Shown: positions 8,115 through 17,009 of the stretch, piece after piece
How the letters are laid out: each line of letters starts with the position of its first letter
How positions within the stretch are numbered: the first letter of the stretch is position 1
Assembly (NCBI GenBank): GCA_963776225.1
Contig: CAVZLL010000004.1
Span: 744,001 to 808,000 of the forward strand
Direction of reading: 5' to 3'
DNA from: Bog-756 sp963776225
Lineage (GTDB): Bacteria > Actinomycetota > Acidimicrobiia > Acidimicrobiales > RAAP-2
Length of the DNA stretch: 64,000 nt
Program-made: the position numbers and the translations under genes
Notes under the pieces: generated by a model
Databases searched by the model: none
Seen by the model: only the letters and a program-made list of their open reading frames with translations
What the model was told of the DNA's origin: nothing

Positions 8115-9517
8115 CGCGCCGATCCCGTTCTGAGGTCGACGGCGGGGTTGCGGGCGGAGAACCCGGACCGGCAGAGCTCGTCCAGGGTCTCCGTGCGGAA
8201 CGGCGATGCCGCCACTGCCCTGCGTCCCGGTCCCGGCCGGTACACCTCATTGGAGATGACCTGGACGCCCTCGGCATCCACCACCTCACGCACGGACGAG
8301 ACGAACCGTGCACGCTCCGCCCGGGCGGGGAACCGGAGGGGCTGTGCCACCCCGTCGACCCCCTCGAAACCCGGACCCGACGGATGGTCGCCGGGCCACC
8401 ATGCGTCCCCTCGCACGTCCGCGCCGTCGTCCGCCGCTGTCTCGAGGAACACCACGAAGTGGAGCGCTCCGGCGATGAGCAGGTTGGTGGCTTCGAGCGG
8501 CAACCGCTCGGGGGCCTGGACGGCGTAGGAGGCGATTCTCCGGAACACCCCGGCCGAGGAGTCCGCGTGAATCGTGCACATCGAGCCGGACCGTCCCTGG
8601 CTCATCGCGTTGAGCATCGGGAGTACCTCGTCACCGAGCACCTCGCCGACGATCACCCGGTCCGCGTTCATCCGCAGTGCCCTGCGGACCAGATCCGCAA
8701 CGGAGATGCCCCCCTCGCCCTCGATGTTCGGCGCCCGGGCTTCGAGGGCCACCATGTCCGGATGGCGCGCCGAGCCGGTGTCAAGACCCAGTTCGAAGGC
8801 CTGCTCGATGGTGACGATCCGTTCGCGCGGTGCGATCTCGGAAGCAAGCGCCCTGAGCAGCGTCGTCTTACCCGAGTTCATCGCCCCGGCCACCATGATG
8901 TTCTTGCGCGCCCGGACGGCCGCGGAGAGGAACGACCGCAGACCGGCGTCGACGGTACCCAGCTGCTCGAGGTCCTCGAGGGACAGGTCGGCATAGCGGT
9001 GACGCCGGATGGATACGGCAGGGCGAGCGGAGACCGCCATCAGGGCGGAGAGCCGGCTCCCGTCGGGGAGCTGCAGGTCGAGTTCTGGAGCCGCCAGATC
9101 GAACCGACGTTCAGAGAGACCGAAGCGGCCCGCAGCGGAGCGGAGCATCTCGACCAGCTCCCCGTCGGAGTCGGCCACCGGTTCCATGAGCTCCTTCGTC
9201 CCGTCGGCAAAGGTCGCCCACACCCGGTCGCATCCGTTGATGTCGATGTTCTCGATCTCCGGATCGTCGATCAGCGTCTGGAGCCGTCCGAGCCCGAAGA
9301 GCGCATCGAGCACCGACTGGGCCAGAGCGAGCTCCTGCTCGGCCGACGATGCGGCGGATCCGGGTTCGAGCGCATCGGCGGTGAGCAGGTCGAGGTGGTG
9401 GTAGACGCGCTGACGGGCGAATTCCCTCCGGTCGTCCCCCCGGAGGTGCACGCCCTCGGATCCCGCCAGATCGTCGGCGACCAGGTGCCGGATCCGCAGG
9501 GCGAGCGGCGTCGTCAT
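8111..9517 (-). CDS. cpaF: CpaF/TadA pilus assembly ATPase
   Basis: This is a 468-residue type II/IV secretion ATPase. Features are an N-terminal helical region (to ~80), the IDDPEIENIDINGCDRVW block typical of CpaF, Walker A GAMNSGKTT at residues 211-219, an Asp box/Walker B region including GEVLGDEVLPMLNAMSQG, and CTIHA before the C-terminal extension. The Walker A has Ala-Met-Asn where GTGSG is usual, but the Gly-Lys-Thr core is intact. ATP hydrolysis by this hexamer powers Flp pilus extension. The ATG at 9517 overlaps the CpaE-like stop. The tail of ~100 residues is longer than usual. Confidence 0.93.
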   Translation of the reverse strand: MTTPLALRIRHLVADDLAGSEGVHLRGDDRREFARQRVYHHLDLLTADALEPGSAASSAEQELALAQSVLDALFGLGRLQTLIDDPEIENIDINGCDRVWATFADGTKELMEPVADSDGELVEMLRSAAGRFGLSERRFDLAAPELDLQLPDGSRLSALMAVSARPAVSIRRHRYADLSLEDLEQLGTVDAGLRSFLSAAVRARKNIMVAGAMNSGKTTLLRALASEIAPRERIVTIEQAFELGLDTGSARHPDMVALEARAPNIEGEGGISVADLVRRALRMNADRVIVGEVLGDEVLPMLNAMSQGRSGSMCTIHADSSAGVFRRIASYAVQAPERLPLEATNLLIAGALHFVVFLETAADDGADVRGDAWWPGDHPSGPGFEGVDGVAQPLRFPARAERARFVSSVREVVDAEGVQVISNEVYRPGPGRRAVAASPFRTETLDELCRSGFSARNPAVDLRTGSAR

Positions 9518-10332
9518 CGGGCCGGCTGCTCCGACGAGCTGCGCTGAAGATCTGTGCCGATCGACCGTCCGTCCGTGTCGCCGGCTCTCTCGCCCGCCGT
9601 GTCGCCGTCGGTCTGCTCGACCATCTCCAGGAGGGCGGCGGCCAGGCGGGACGAGGCGGCCGGGAGTGGAGAGCGGTGGAGGCGGCGGGCGCGGCGATCC
9701 GTTCCGCTGGCCACGGCCGCGCCGTTCGGATCGTGGGGCACCTCGCCGAAGAGCGGCATCCCGGTGAACGCCGACAGCTCCCGTCCCCGGGGCCCCGCGT
9801 CCCCGACCACCGCCAGCCCGACCGGTCCCGGGCTCGCGTCGAGGAGCGCCGGCGAGCGCTCGCGGAGCTGCACCGCTGTCGCGGCATCGGCCCGTGCCAC
9901 GATGACCACCGCGTCCGAATGTTCGAGCCATGCTCTCGCCGTGGGACGTCCGCTTCCGACCCGACCGAGGTCGACGAGGACGTCCCGTTCGTCGTCTCCG
10001 CCGTGACCGGCGAAGCGCACCACGTTCCCTTCGGGGCTGGTGGCTGTCGGGACGTCGTGCGGACGAGCCGCGACCAGCACCTCCAGACCACCAGGGAGCT
10101 GCTGGAGGTGCTCCTCGAGCGAGGATCCGACCCCGTCCCGACGGATCGACGCCGAGAGCGTGGCCCATCCCCGCCTCGAAGAGAGCGAGAACCTGGCCGC
10201 GAGGTCACCTCCGCTCTCGTCGGCCTCGGCCACCAACACCCGTCGACGGACCGGCCAGGTGGCCCCGAGGAGACAGGTCAGCGTGGTCACCCCGGGCGCA
10301 CCCTTGATCGAGCAGACCGAGACGACGCTCAC
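9514..10332 (-). CDS. CpaE-like MinD/ParA-family ATPase
   Basis: This is a 272-residue protein starting MSVVSVCSIKGAPGVTTLTC, a deviant Walker A motif of the MinD/ParA type (KGAPGVTTL at residues 10-18). A second motif DVLVDLGRVG and the nucleotide-binding NDP-like core follow; the C terminus is a disordered Asp/Arg/Ser-rich tail. CpaE proteins localise Tad machinery in other bacteria. No N-terminal receiver-like domain is present, as in other actinobacterial versions. It overlaps the CpaB-like gene and the CpaF gene by 4 nt at each end. Confidence 0.83.
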   Translation of the reverse strand: MSVVSVCSIKGAPGVTTLTCLLGATWPVRRRVLVAEADESGGDLAARFSLSSRRGWATLSASIRRDGVGSSLEEHLQQLPGGLEVLVAARPHDVPTATSPEGNVVRFAGHGGDDERDVLVDLGRVGSGRPTARAWLEHSDAVVIVARADAATAVQLRERSPALLDASPGPVGLAVVGDAGPRGRELSAFTGMPLFGEVPHDPNGAAVASGTDRRARRLHRSPLPAASSRLAAALLEMVEQTDGDTAGERAGDTDGRSIGTDLQRSSSEQPAR

Positions 10333-11114
10333 GACCCACCCGAGGCCGGGAGTGCGGCCGTCGAAGCGGCGCCGTCCTCAGGAAGCAGGACGACGCTCAC
10401 CTGTCCCGCTGCCGCGGCGGTGGTCACCGCAGGGGCGAGGGTCGCCGGGATCTCGACGGAGACGAGGAGCGAGGGGCCCCCTCCGGCCGACGGAGGCCCG
10501 GCGTCGAAGACGGTCGCCTGGGGAACGAGGACCCCCGTCGTTCCGCCCCCGTCGGATGTGGCCGCGCCCGTCTGGGGTGTGTCGGTCGATCCCACACCGG
10601 ACGGGACGGTGAGCGGCGTCCCCGCGCTTGCCGTCTGGACGACCATGACCGAGTCGCCCGGCGAGATACCGCCCGCTGGATACTGGCCGTCCTTGAGTGC
10701 CAACCCGACGACGGCGTCCCCGGCGGTCACGGCAGGAGCGCCGGTGAGGTCGCCGTTCACCAGGAGTGATCCGGAGGGGATGGCCGTCGCAGCGCGCTTG
10801 CCCGCCAGCTGCGCGATCTCCGAGACAGGGATGGCCTCGACCCCCGACGGTACCGAGACCTCGATCGGGGCGAGATCCTCCCCGGTGATCGCCTGACCCC
10901 GAGCGATCGCCCGCACCACGCCGATCACGGCCGTCTTGTGCACCGCCGAGGAGTAGATGGCGGTGAAGGCGGCGATGCTGGCACAGACCAACGCCGCCGA
11001 GGCAACCGCGAGCAGGGGACGGCGCGACCGGCGGACGGCCGGTAGGCCGTTGCGCACCCTGGTCCCACCGGTCTCGGACCTCTGGGTCGACGTCCGGTCG
11101 AGGAGGATGCTCAC
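10329..11114 (-). CDS. CpaB-like SAF-domain protein
   Basis: This is a 261-residue protein with an N-terminal TM (PLLAVASAALVCASIAAFTA, residues ~30-50) and a SAF domain (VVRAIARGQAITGEDLAPIEV through IPSGSLLVNGDLTG). A beta-rich part with a Ser/Thr/Gly linker follows (TASAGTPLTVPSG ... LLVSVEIPATLAPAVTTAAA). RcpC/CpaB proteins occur in nearly all Tad loci and are thought to act in the periplasmic or wall-side channel or in pilin handling. The start is the GTG at 11114, which overlaps the stop of the preceding gene (GTGA). The large in-frame extension above it is the shadow of that gene. Confidence 0.82.
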   Translation of the reverse strand: MSILLDRTSTQRSETGGTRVRNGLPAVRRSRRPLLAVASAALVCASIAAFTAIYSSAVHKTAVIGVVRAIARGQAITGEDLAPIEVSVPSGVEAIPVSEIAQLAGKRAATAIPSGSLLVNGDLTGAPAVTAGDAVVGLALKDGQYPAGGISPGDSVMVVQTASAGTPLTVPSGVGSTDTPQTGAATSDGGGTTGVLVPQATVFDAGPPSAGGGPSLLVSVEIPATLAPAVTTAAAAGQVSVVLLPEDGAASTAALPASGGS

Positions 11115-12066
11115 CGCACACCGGTGGTGTCGACGGCATTGACGCTCTCCACCTGCGCCACCCGGAGCAATCCGGACCCGCTGGTGACCAGTGTCGGGAG
11201 CGCGCCTCCACCGGCTGCGCCGGTCGCCGACCAGGAAACGGACCAGGTGACCGTGGCCGTGATCACGAACGCGGCGTGATCGGGGTTCCCATCCGGTGAC
11301 GGCTGGCCGGCCGACGTGCGGGTGAACTGGTGGGAGCAGCCGGTGGTCTGCCCGACGCCCGGGAGCCGGGCGTCGTAGGGAGTACCCGGACCCTCGCAGA
11401 CGGTTCCCCCACCGTCCCCGGTCGACCACTCCACCGATTCCGGCGTCGCCACCGCCGTCGCCGAGACGGAGCCGACCGTCGCGGTCACCGAGTCGGGGTG
11501 CCACAGCGCCGGGTCGATCCAGAGCCAGGTCGTGAGGTTGACCAGCGTGGTGCCGGTCGGATCGGTCCGGATCAGCGGTCGGGGCAGCACCAGGGATCGC
11601 TCGGCCTGCAGGGCGACGGCGCGGGGGTCGACCGGAGGTGTCGCCACGCCGGGGCGCGATGTGATCCATTCGGTCTCGGTCGACTGCACACCGATCCCAG
11701 GATCGACACAGGTCACCGAGTACCACGCTCCCGGCACCGGGCCACCGGGGGGCATGCCGCCTTCGTTGTTGAGCGCGAGGTAGGTGTACGTGCACGACCA
11801 GGGGCTCGCCGGTGAGGACCCGCTCCCGCCCGACCGGCCGCCCGGTGCACCGGCCGAACCGCCCCCGGCCGACGCGCCCACCGAGACCGTCCCGCCCGCG
11901 CCGTCTCCGGCCGAAGCGCCGGAGGCGCCGGACCAGGACGAAGGGCGCCGGAGGCGCCGGACCAGGCCGAAGCGCCGGAGGCGCCGGACCAGGCCGGCGG
12001 AGCGACGAGGACCAGGCTGCACCCGGCCGCGGCCAGGGACCCGACCAGCCCCGCTAGGCGGTGCAC
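11111..12066 (-). CDS. Exported PKD-like Tad-locus protein, split by a frame change in a 27-nt repeat
   Basis: A GTG at 12066 opens a signal peptide (VHRLAGLVGSLAAAGCSLVL, Cys at residue 16) that runs into a WSGASGA repeat and then loses frame. The mature part is open in another frame from 12022 to 11111. It has TTWLWIDPALWHPDSVTATV, WSTGDGG, CSHQF and ATVTWSVSWSATG, the pattern of PKD-like proteins seen in actinobacterial Tad loci. The switch lies in three repeat units of 27, 29 and 27 nt at 11909-11991; removing the two extra bases of the middle unit joins both parts into one secreted protein of about 317 residues. It is either a lesion, a sequence error or repeat-driven variation. The downstream CpaB start overlaps its stop. 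Confidence 0.6.
11909..11991. repeat. Tandem 27-nt repeat, three units (27/29/27 nt)
   Basis: On the coding (minus) strand each unit begins TGGTCCGGCGCCTCCGGCG. The outer units (11909-11935 and 11965-11991) are identical; the middle one (11936-11964) has two additional bases and a changed end. The repeat encodes WSGASGA-type linker residues and is the point where the exported protein changes frame. Confidence 0.9.
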
Positions 12067-12681
12067 GTCCGGTCCCGGATGGTCTGATCGGTGAGCTTCC
12101 ACCCGTCCGCGGTGAGCGTCATCACCGAGGCGAAGGACTCGTCGGCGACTTCGCCGAGGATCCCCGGGACGGGAACGCGGGAGATCCGGTTGACCACGAT
12201 CTCCGTGTCGTGCAGGCACGCCCGGACGGTCGCCCGCCCACCGGGCCCGGCCTCGACACGGGGCGCCCCCCACCACGGGGTCCCGACGGCCACGTCGTCC
12301 GCGTTCCGCATCTCGGTCAGCGCGGCCACGCTGACACCCAACTGCGGTGGGACGGTGGTGGCCGCCAGGTCGGGCTCGTCCGGATCGGCCGTGAGCGCCG
12401 CCCCCTCGAAGGCCTGCTCCGCCGCCATCCACGCCGAGACGACGGCCACGTCCTCCGGGCTCGGTCGTCCGACCGTGGCCATCGTCGGCGGCCATCGAGA
12501 GCGGTCCAGCCCCTCGGAGTGCTCCGCGCACGCCGTTCCCGGGCGCTCCGCCCGTCCCCCGGCTGGACGGAGCGGACACCGCCGAACAGCCGGTCAGCAC
12601 CATCGGGAGGGCGACCGCGACGGGAAGCAGCCGGCTCCCGACAGGTCGGAACCGGCGCCGGCCGAGTCGCTCCTGGTGCAT
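12054..12681 (-). CDS. Tad-locus lipoprotein, signal peptide and mature domain in different frames
   Basis: An ATG at 12681 opens a signal peptide with a good lipobox (LPVAVALPMVLTGCSAVS, Cys 32). That frame degenerates after about residue 42. The frame one base on is open through ACAEHSEGLDRSRWPPT and an ATG at 12482 into a soluble domain (VAVVSAWMAAEQAFEGAALT ... VMTLTADGWKLTDQTIRDRT) resembling SnoaL/Mce-associated-type small exported domains. One base too many in the G5 run at 12556-12560 would explain it. Restored, the product is a lipoprotein of about 208 residues. It is the first gene of the Tad transcription unit. The mature part alone (12054-12482, 142 aa) would lack any export signal. 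Confidence 0.6.
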
Positions 12682-12823
12682 GGCGGGCGACCCTAAGAAG
12701 CCGTTGTCCGACGGGCAACGAAGACTTCACAGGGTGTGCAATTACGTTTCGCGACGAACTGCCGTCTGCAGGAGCGGTTCGGACCGGTGGCCGCGGATGC
12801 CCGACGGGCGACGATGCACCCGC

Positions 12824-13036
12824 TCAGGGTGTGGGCGCCACCTTGCAGGCAGCCTTGCCGTTGACCTTGCAGGAAACCCCCGTCGCCCGGATCTGCGTGG
12901 ACGTCCTGCTCGACTGGTGGAGATTCTCGTTCTCCGACACGAGCTTTCGCCTCCACCCGTTCGGGAGACGAGATCGCCCCGGAGCGGTCGCCATCAGGAC
13001 CACCCACACCAATGCCGCCGGACGAGGAGGACTCAC
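12824..13036 (-). CDS. Possible small basic exported peptide
   Basis: This is a 70-codon frame from a GTG at 13036. It has a short hydrophobic start (PAALVWVVLMATAPG), then a basic stretch and a C-terminal tail with two Cys (SCKVNGKAACKVAPTP). No ribosome-binding site or homologue is recognised. The rest of 12682-13201 holds nothing else I can support, so this is only the best candidate in that gap. Confidence 0.2.
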   Translation of the reverse strand: MSPPRPAALVWVVLMATAPGRSRLPNGWRRKLVSENENLHQSSRTSTQIRATGVSCKVNGKAACKVAPTP

Positions 13037-13201
13037 ACCGTCCCGCTCGACGCCGTTCGCGTGCGTCGAGCTCGCCCCTCGGAGCTCGGAATCACCGGTT
13101 ACGTTGCGTGTCGAGAACGTCACTCGGCGTACCGGGTACCGGGACGGCCACTCGACGGTAGCACCCGGTCGCGCGGCCGAGTCGATCCTCGGTCGCTCGG
13201 T

Positions 13202-14119
13202 TCAGCCGGCGGGTTCCGATGCCGGCTCGGGGACGGTCGCCTCCACGTCGGGAACGGACCCGGTCACCAGCTTCGCACTCAGCTTGACCGCTTTGACCGC
13301 GCTGGTCGCACCGGTCTGGAGGACGATCGCGATGATGAGGAGCAGGACCCCGACGTAGCGGAGCACGTGGGAGCCCAGCATGAGGATCGCGACCCGCCCG
13401 AGCGCATACGGAGGCGAGCAGACCACGGCCCCGATCGCGCCGCCGACCGCCGATGCGGTGAGCTTGTCCCGGGTCGAGGTCTTCGGCTGGATGCCGAGCA
13501 GGCGGGCAGGGACCGCCACGTAGGCCAGCATCATGATCGCCACGACGATGCCCAGGCTGAGCCCGAACCAGGCCTTCCCCCACCGGTCCACGACGAATGC
13601 GGAGAACCCGAGCAGCACGCCGACCGAGAAGCCCCATCCGAGGATGGTCCGGCGGTGGGACCTCGCCTGCCCGAAGGCCGGGCCGATCTCGGGATGTCCG
13701 GGCCTGGCCACCGCGAAGGCGAACACCGCGTTGAGGTAGAAGCTGGCGGCGGTCACCGCGGCGGTGACCAGGACCAGGACGATCACCCAGGGCCCGTGCC
13801 ACATGCGGAACGCCTTGCCGTGGAGCACGTGGAGCTTGAGATCCAGCATCGCGATCCAGATCCACATGGCGGGCAGGATCTGGACCAGGGTCAGCCGCCA
13901 GTTGGTCACCAGGAGCTTGACCCCCTGGAACAACATGAGGAGGCCACCCACCACCAGGGCCAGCGGCGCGAGCCACCGGCTGCGCTGGCTGAGCGCCACG
14001 ATGGCGCTCTCCATGGTCTCGTCGTCCCCGTCGCGAATGGCGGCAATGAGGCGACCGATCTGGGCGGCCACCGCCCCCCTGCGGGTGCGCCGTGCCGCAC
14101 CCCCGGCCTCACCCTCCAC
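13202..14119 (-). CDS. Polytopic membrane protein of unknown function
   Basis: This is a 305-residue protein. A short cytoplasmic N terminus (RLIAAIRDGDDETMESAIVA) is followed by about eight hydrophobic segments (for example LAPLALVVGGLLMLFQGVKL, WVIVLVLVTAAVTAASFYL, AWFGLSLGIVVAIMMLAYVA and YVGVLLLIIAIVL). I do not recognise the family. The GTG at 14119 is chosen because GAGGGG lies about 5 nt upstream; a longer version from 14206 adds a low-complexity Gly/Arg stretch that looks non-coding. It diverges from the ettA gene with 144 nt between starts. Confidence 0.7.
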   Translation of the reverse strand: MEGEAGGAARRTRRGAVAAQIGRLIAAIRDGDDETMESAIVALSQRSRWLAPLALVVGGLLMLFQGVKLLVTNWRLTLVQILPAMWIWIAMLDLKLHVLHGKAFRMWHGPWVIVLVLVTAAVTAASFYLNAVFAFAVARPGHPEIGPAFGQARSHRRTILGWGFSVGVLLGFSAFVVDRWGKAWFGLSLGIVVAIMMLAYVAVPARLLGIQPKTSTRDKLTASAVGGAIGAVVCSPPYALGRVAILMLGSHVLRYVGVLLLIIAIVLQTGATSAVKAVKLSAKLVTGSVPDVEATVPEPASEPAG

Positions 14120-14263
14120 CGGATCCCCTCGTCCCGGGCCATGGGCCCCGTCCTGTCCCTCGCACGACCCCGCCCGGTTCCGGGCGGGGGAGCTGGGGAC
14201 GCACACCCCTCAGGCTACCCACCCCCGGCGCCGGCCCGTGGCCGGGGCTGACACACTGGGGCC

Positions 14264-15943
14264 ATGGCAGCCCAGTACATCTTCACCATGCGCGACCTGC
14301 GCCGCTTCTATCCCCCCGACCGCGAGGTCCTCAAGGGGATCAACCTCTCCTTCTACCCCGGCGCCAAGATCGGCGTCATCGGCGGGAACGGATCCGGGAA
14401 GTCCTCGCTGCTCCGGATCATGGCCGGCGAGGACGACGGCTTCACCGGCGAGGCCCGCCTGACCAGTGGCTTCACCGTCGGCTTCCTGTCCCAGGAGCCC
14501 CGGCTCGACCCGGACAAGGACGTCCTCGGCAACGTGTCCGACGGGGTGGGTGAGGTCAAGCAGCTGGTCGACCGGTTCGACGCGGTGTGCAAGGCGATGG
14601 GTGAACCCGACGCCGACTTCGACGCCCTCCTCGCCGAGCAGGCCGAGCTCCAGGACAAGATCGACGCCGCCGGCGCCTGGGACCTCGGCCGGACCTTCGA
14701 GATCGCCATGGACGCGCTGCGCCTGCCGCCGGGGGACGCCGACGTGGCCACCCTGTCGGGGGGCGAGCGGCGCCGGGTCGCCCTCTGCCGTCTCCTGCTC
14801 GCCAAGCCCGACCTCCTCCTGCTCGACGAGCCGACCAACCATCTCGACGCCGAGTCGGTCGCCTGGCTCGAGCGCACCCTGCAGGACTACCCGGGCACCG
14901 TCGTCGCGGTCACCCACGACCGCTACTTCCTCGACAACGTCGCCGGGTGGATCCTCGAGCTCGACCGCGGGGCGGGCATCCCCTGGCAGGGCAATTACTC
15001 GTCCTGGCTCGAGCAGAAGCAGGCCCGCCTGGCCGCCGAGCAGAAGGCCGACACCGGGCGGCAGGACGCCCTGCGGCGCGAGCTCGAGTGGATCCGGATG
15101 TCGCCCCGGGCCCGCCAGTCCAAGGGCAAGGCCCGCATCAACGCCTACAACCAGCTGGTCGCCGAGGCCGAGGCGGCCGAGCGGCAGGCGGACCGGTTGG
15201 AGATCGTCATCCCGGCAGGCCCCCGCCTGGGCGACCGGGTGGTCGACGCGACCGGTCTCACCAAGGGGTACGGCGACCGTCTGCTCATCGACGACCTCTC
15301 GTTCATCCTCCCGCCGGGCGGGATCGTGGGAGTGATCGGACCCAACGGCGCCGGCAAGACCACCCTCTTCCGCATGATCGTGGGAGAGGAACAACCGGAC
15401 GCCGGCGCGCTCGACATCGGGTCCACCGTGCAGCTCGCCTACGTCGACCAGTCCAGGGACGCGCTGGACGCCGACGCCACCGTCTACGAGGAGATCACCG
15501 GCGGGGTCGACCAGCTGGTGATCGGGGGACGGGAGCTGCACGGCCGGGCGTACGTGGCGAGCTTCGGCTTCACCGGCAGCGACCAGCAGAAGAAGGTGGG
15601 CCAGCTCTCCGGCGGGGAGCGCAACCGGGTCCAGCTGGCCAAGGTGCTCACCTCCGGTGGCAACCTGCTCCTGCTCGACGAGCCCACCAACGACCTGGAC
15701 GTCGACACGCTGCGGGCGCTGGAGGAGGCGCTGCTCACCTTCCCCGGGTGCGCGGTGGTGATCAGCCACGACCGTTGGTTCCTCGACCGCATCTCGACCC
15801 ACGTCCTCGCATTCGACGGCGACTCGGCCGTGCGGTGGTGGGAGGGCAACTTCAGCGACTACGAGGCCGACCGCAGGAAGCGGCTGGGTGTGGACGCCGA
15901 CCAGCCCCACCGTCTCCGCTACAAGCCGCTGGTCCGCGACTAG
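14264..15943 (+). CDS. ettA: Energy-dependent translational throttle protein EttA (ABC-F)
   Basis: This is a 559-residue soluble ABC-F protein with two ATPase domains. Domain 1 has Walker A GGNGSGKSS (~residue 44), signature LSGGERRRVALCRLLL and Walker B LLLLDEPTNHLD. Domain 2 has GPNGAGKTTLF, signature LSGGERNRVQLAKVL and LLLLDEPTNDLD. The start (YIFTMRDLRRFYPPDREVLKGI) and the arm region match EttA specifically. EttA binds the ribosomal E site and gates the first elongation step according to the ADP/ATP ratio. Length equals the family norm (~555). It ends 15 nt before the aldolase gene, likely co-transcribed. Confidence 0.96.
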   Translation: MAAQYIFTMRDLRRFYPPDREVLKGINLSFYPGAKIGVIGGNGSGKSSLLRIMAGEDDGFTGEARLTSGFTVGFLSQEPRLDPDKDVLGNVSDGVGEVKQLVDRFDAVCKAMGEPDADFDALLAEQAELQDKIDAAGAWDLGRTFEIAMDALRLPPGDADVATLSGGERRRVALCRLLLAKPDLLLLDEPTNHLDAESVAWLERTLQDYPGTVVAVTHDRYFLDNVAGWILELDRGAGIPWQGNYSSWLEQKQARLAAEQKADTGRQDALRRELEWIRMSPRARQSKGKARINAYNQLVAEAEAAERQADRLEIVIPAGPRLGDRVVDATGLTKGYGDRLLIDDLSFILPPGGIVGVIGPNGAGKTTLFRMIVGEEQPDAGALDIGSTVQLAYVDQSRDALDADATVYEEITGGVDQLVIGGRELHGRAYVASFGFTGSDQQKKVGQLSGGERNRVQLAKVLTSGGNLLLLDEPTNDLDVDTLRALEEALLTFPGCAVVISHDRWFLDRISTHVLAFDGDSAVRWWEGNFSDYEADRRKRLGVDADQPHRLRYKPLVRD

Positions 15944-15958
15944 CGAGGGCCGGTGACC

Positions 15959-17005
15959 ATGCCGCCGCGTCCCCACCGCGCGTTCGCCAGCGACAACTGG
16001 GCCGGTGTCCACCCCGACGTGCTCGCGGCCATCGTCGGGGCGAACGAGGGCCACGCCCCCGCCTACGGGGCAGACTCGCTGACCGAGGACGCCCACGAGC
16101 TGTTCCGCCGGCACTTCGGAGCGGAGGCAGAGGTGTACTTCACCTTCAACGGCACCGGAGCCAACGTCGTCGGCCTCCAGTCCCTCCTCCGTCCCTACGA
16201 ATCGGTCGTCTGCGCATCGGGGTCGCACATCAGCGTGGACGAGTGCGGCGCCCCGGAGCGGTTCCTCGGATCCAAGCTGCTCACCGTGGACACCCCGGAC
16301 GGCAAGCTCACCCCGGAGCTGGCCGAGACGGTCGCCGGCGGGACCGGCGACGAGCACCACGTGCAACCCCGGGCGGTCTCGATCACCCAGTCGACCGAGG
16401 TCGGCACCTGCTACACGGTCGAGGAGATCGCCGCGCTCGCCCGCTGGGCGCACGACCGGGGGATGCTGCTCCACCTCGACGGGGCCCGGCTGGCCAACGC
16501 GGCCGCCTCGCTCGGGGTCGGGCTGGGCGCGTTCGGCACGCCAGTCGGCGTCGACGTCCTCTCCTTCGGCGGGACCAAGAACGGCGCGTTGGCGGCCGAG
16601 GCGGTGGTCACCTTCCGACCGGACGCGGTCACCGGCCTCCGGTTCATCCGCAAGCAGTCGACGCAGCTGGCCTCCAAGATGCGGTTCGTGGCCGCCCAGT
16701 TCGTCGCCCTCCTGTCCGACGACCTCTGGCTGCACAACGCGACCCACGCCAACGCCATGGCCCGCAGGCTCGCCGAGGGTGCCCGAGCGGTGCCCGGCGT
16801 GGAGGTGCTCCATCCCGTCCAGGCCAACGCCGTGTTCGCCCGGCTCCCGCCGATCGTCACCGAGGAGCTCCAGGCCCTGTCCCCGTTCTACGTCTGGGAG
16901 GAGACCACCGGCGTCGTCCGTTGGATGACCGCGTTCGACACCGACCCGCTCGACGTCGACGGGCTGGTGGGCCGCCTCGCGGAGGCGATGGCGCGGCACG
17001 GATAG
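15959..17005 (+). CDS. Low-specificity L-threonine aldolase family protein
   Basis: This is a 348-residue fold-type I PLP enzyme. It has the substrate-loop YGADSLTEDAHELF, HLDGARLANAAASLG (PLP-contacting Asp and Arg) and the Schiff-base lysine in LSFGGTKNGAL. It cleaves L-threonine or L-allo-threonine to glycine and acetaldehyde. The ATG at 15959 fits the GAGGG at 15945-15949 (9-nt spacing) better than the GTG at 15953. A related possibility is a beta-eliminating lyase, but the active-site context favours the aldolase. It is convergent with the TIGR03084 gene with only a 4-nt gap. Confidence 0.9.
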   Translation: MPPRPHRAFASDNWAGVHPDVLAAIVGANEGHAPAYGADSLTEDAHELFRRHFGAEAEVYFTFNGTGANVVGLQSLLRPYESVVCASGSHISVDECGAPERFLGSKLLTVDTPDGKLTPELAETVAGGTGDEHHVQPRAVSITQSTEVGTCYTVEEIAALARWAHDRGMLLHLDGARLANAAASLGVGLGAFGTPVGVDVLSFGGTKNGALAAEAVVTFRPDAVTGLRFIRKQSTQLASKMRFVAAQFVALLSDDLWLHNATHANAMARRLAEGARAVPGVEVLHPVQANAVFARLPPIVTEELQALSPFYVWEETTGVVRWMTAFDTDPLDVDGLVGRLAEAMARHG

Positions 17006-17009
17006 CCCC

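Noticed and set aside
12693..13007. Second overlapping minus-strand frame in the spacer before the Tad unit
   Set aside because: Arg/Gly-rich with no start site and overlapping the slightly better candidate at 12824-13036; neither is strongly supported.
14210..16999. Long open frame of ~930 codons on the minus strand opposite ettA and the aldolase
   Set aside because: Its translation is Gly/Asp/Val/His-rich without any domain, a typical antisense shadow in GC-rich DNA; the plus-strand genes have full catalytic motifs.
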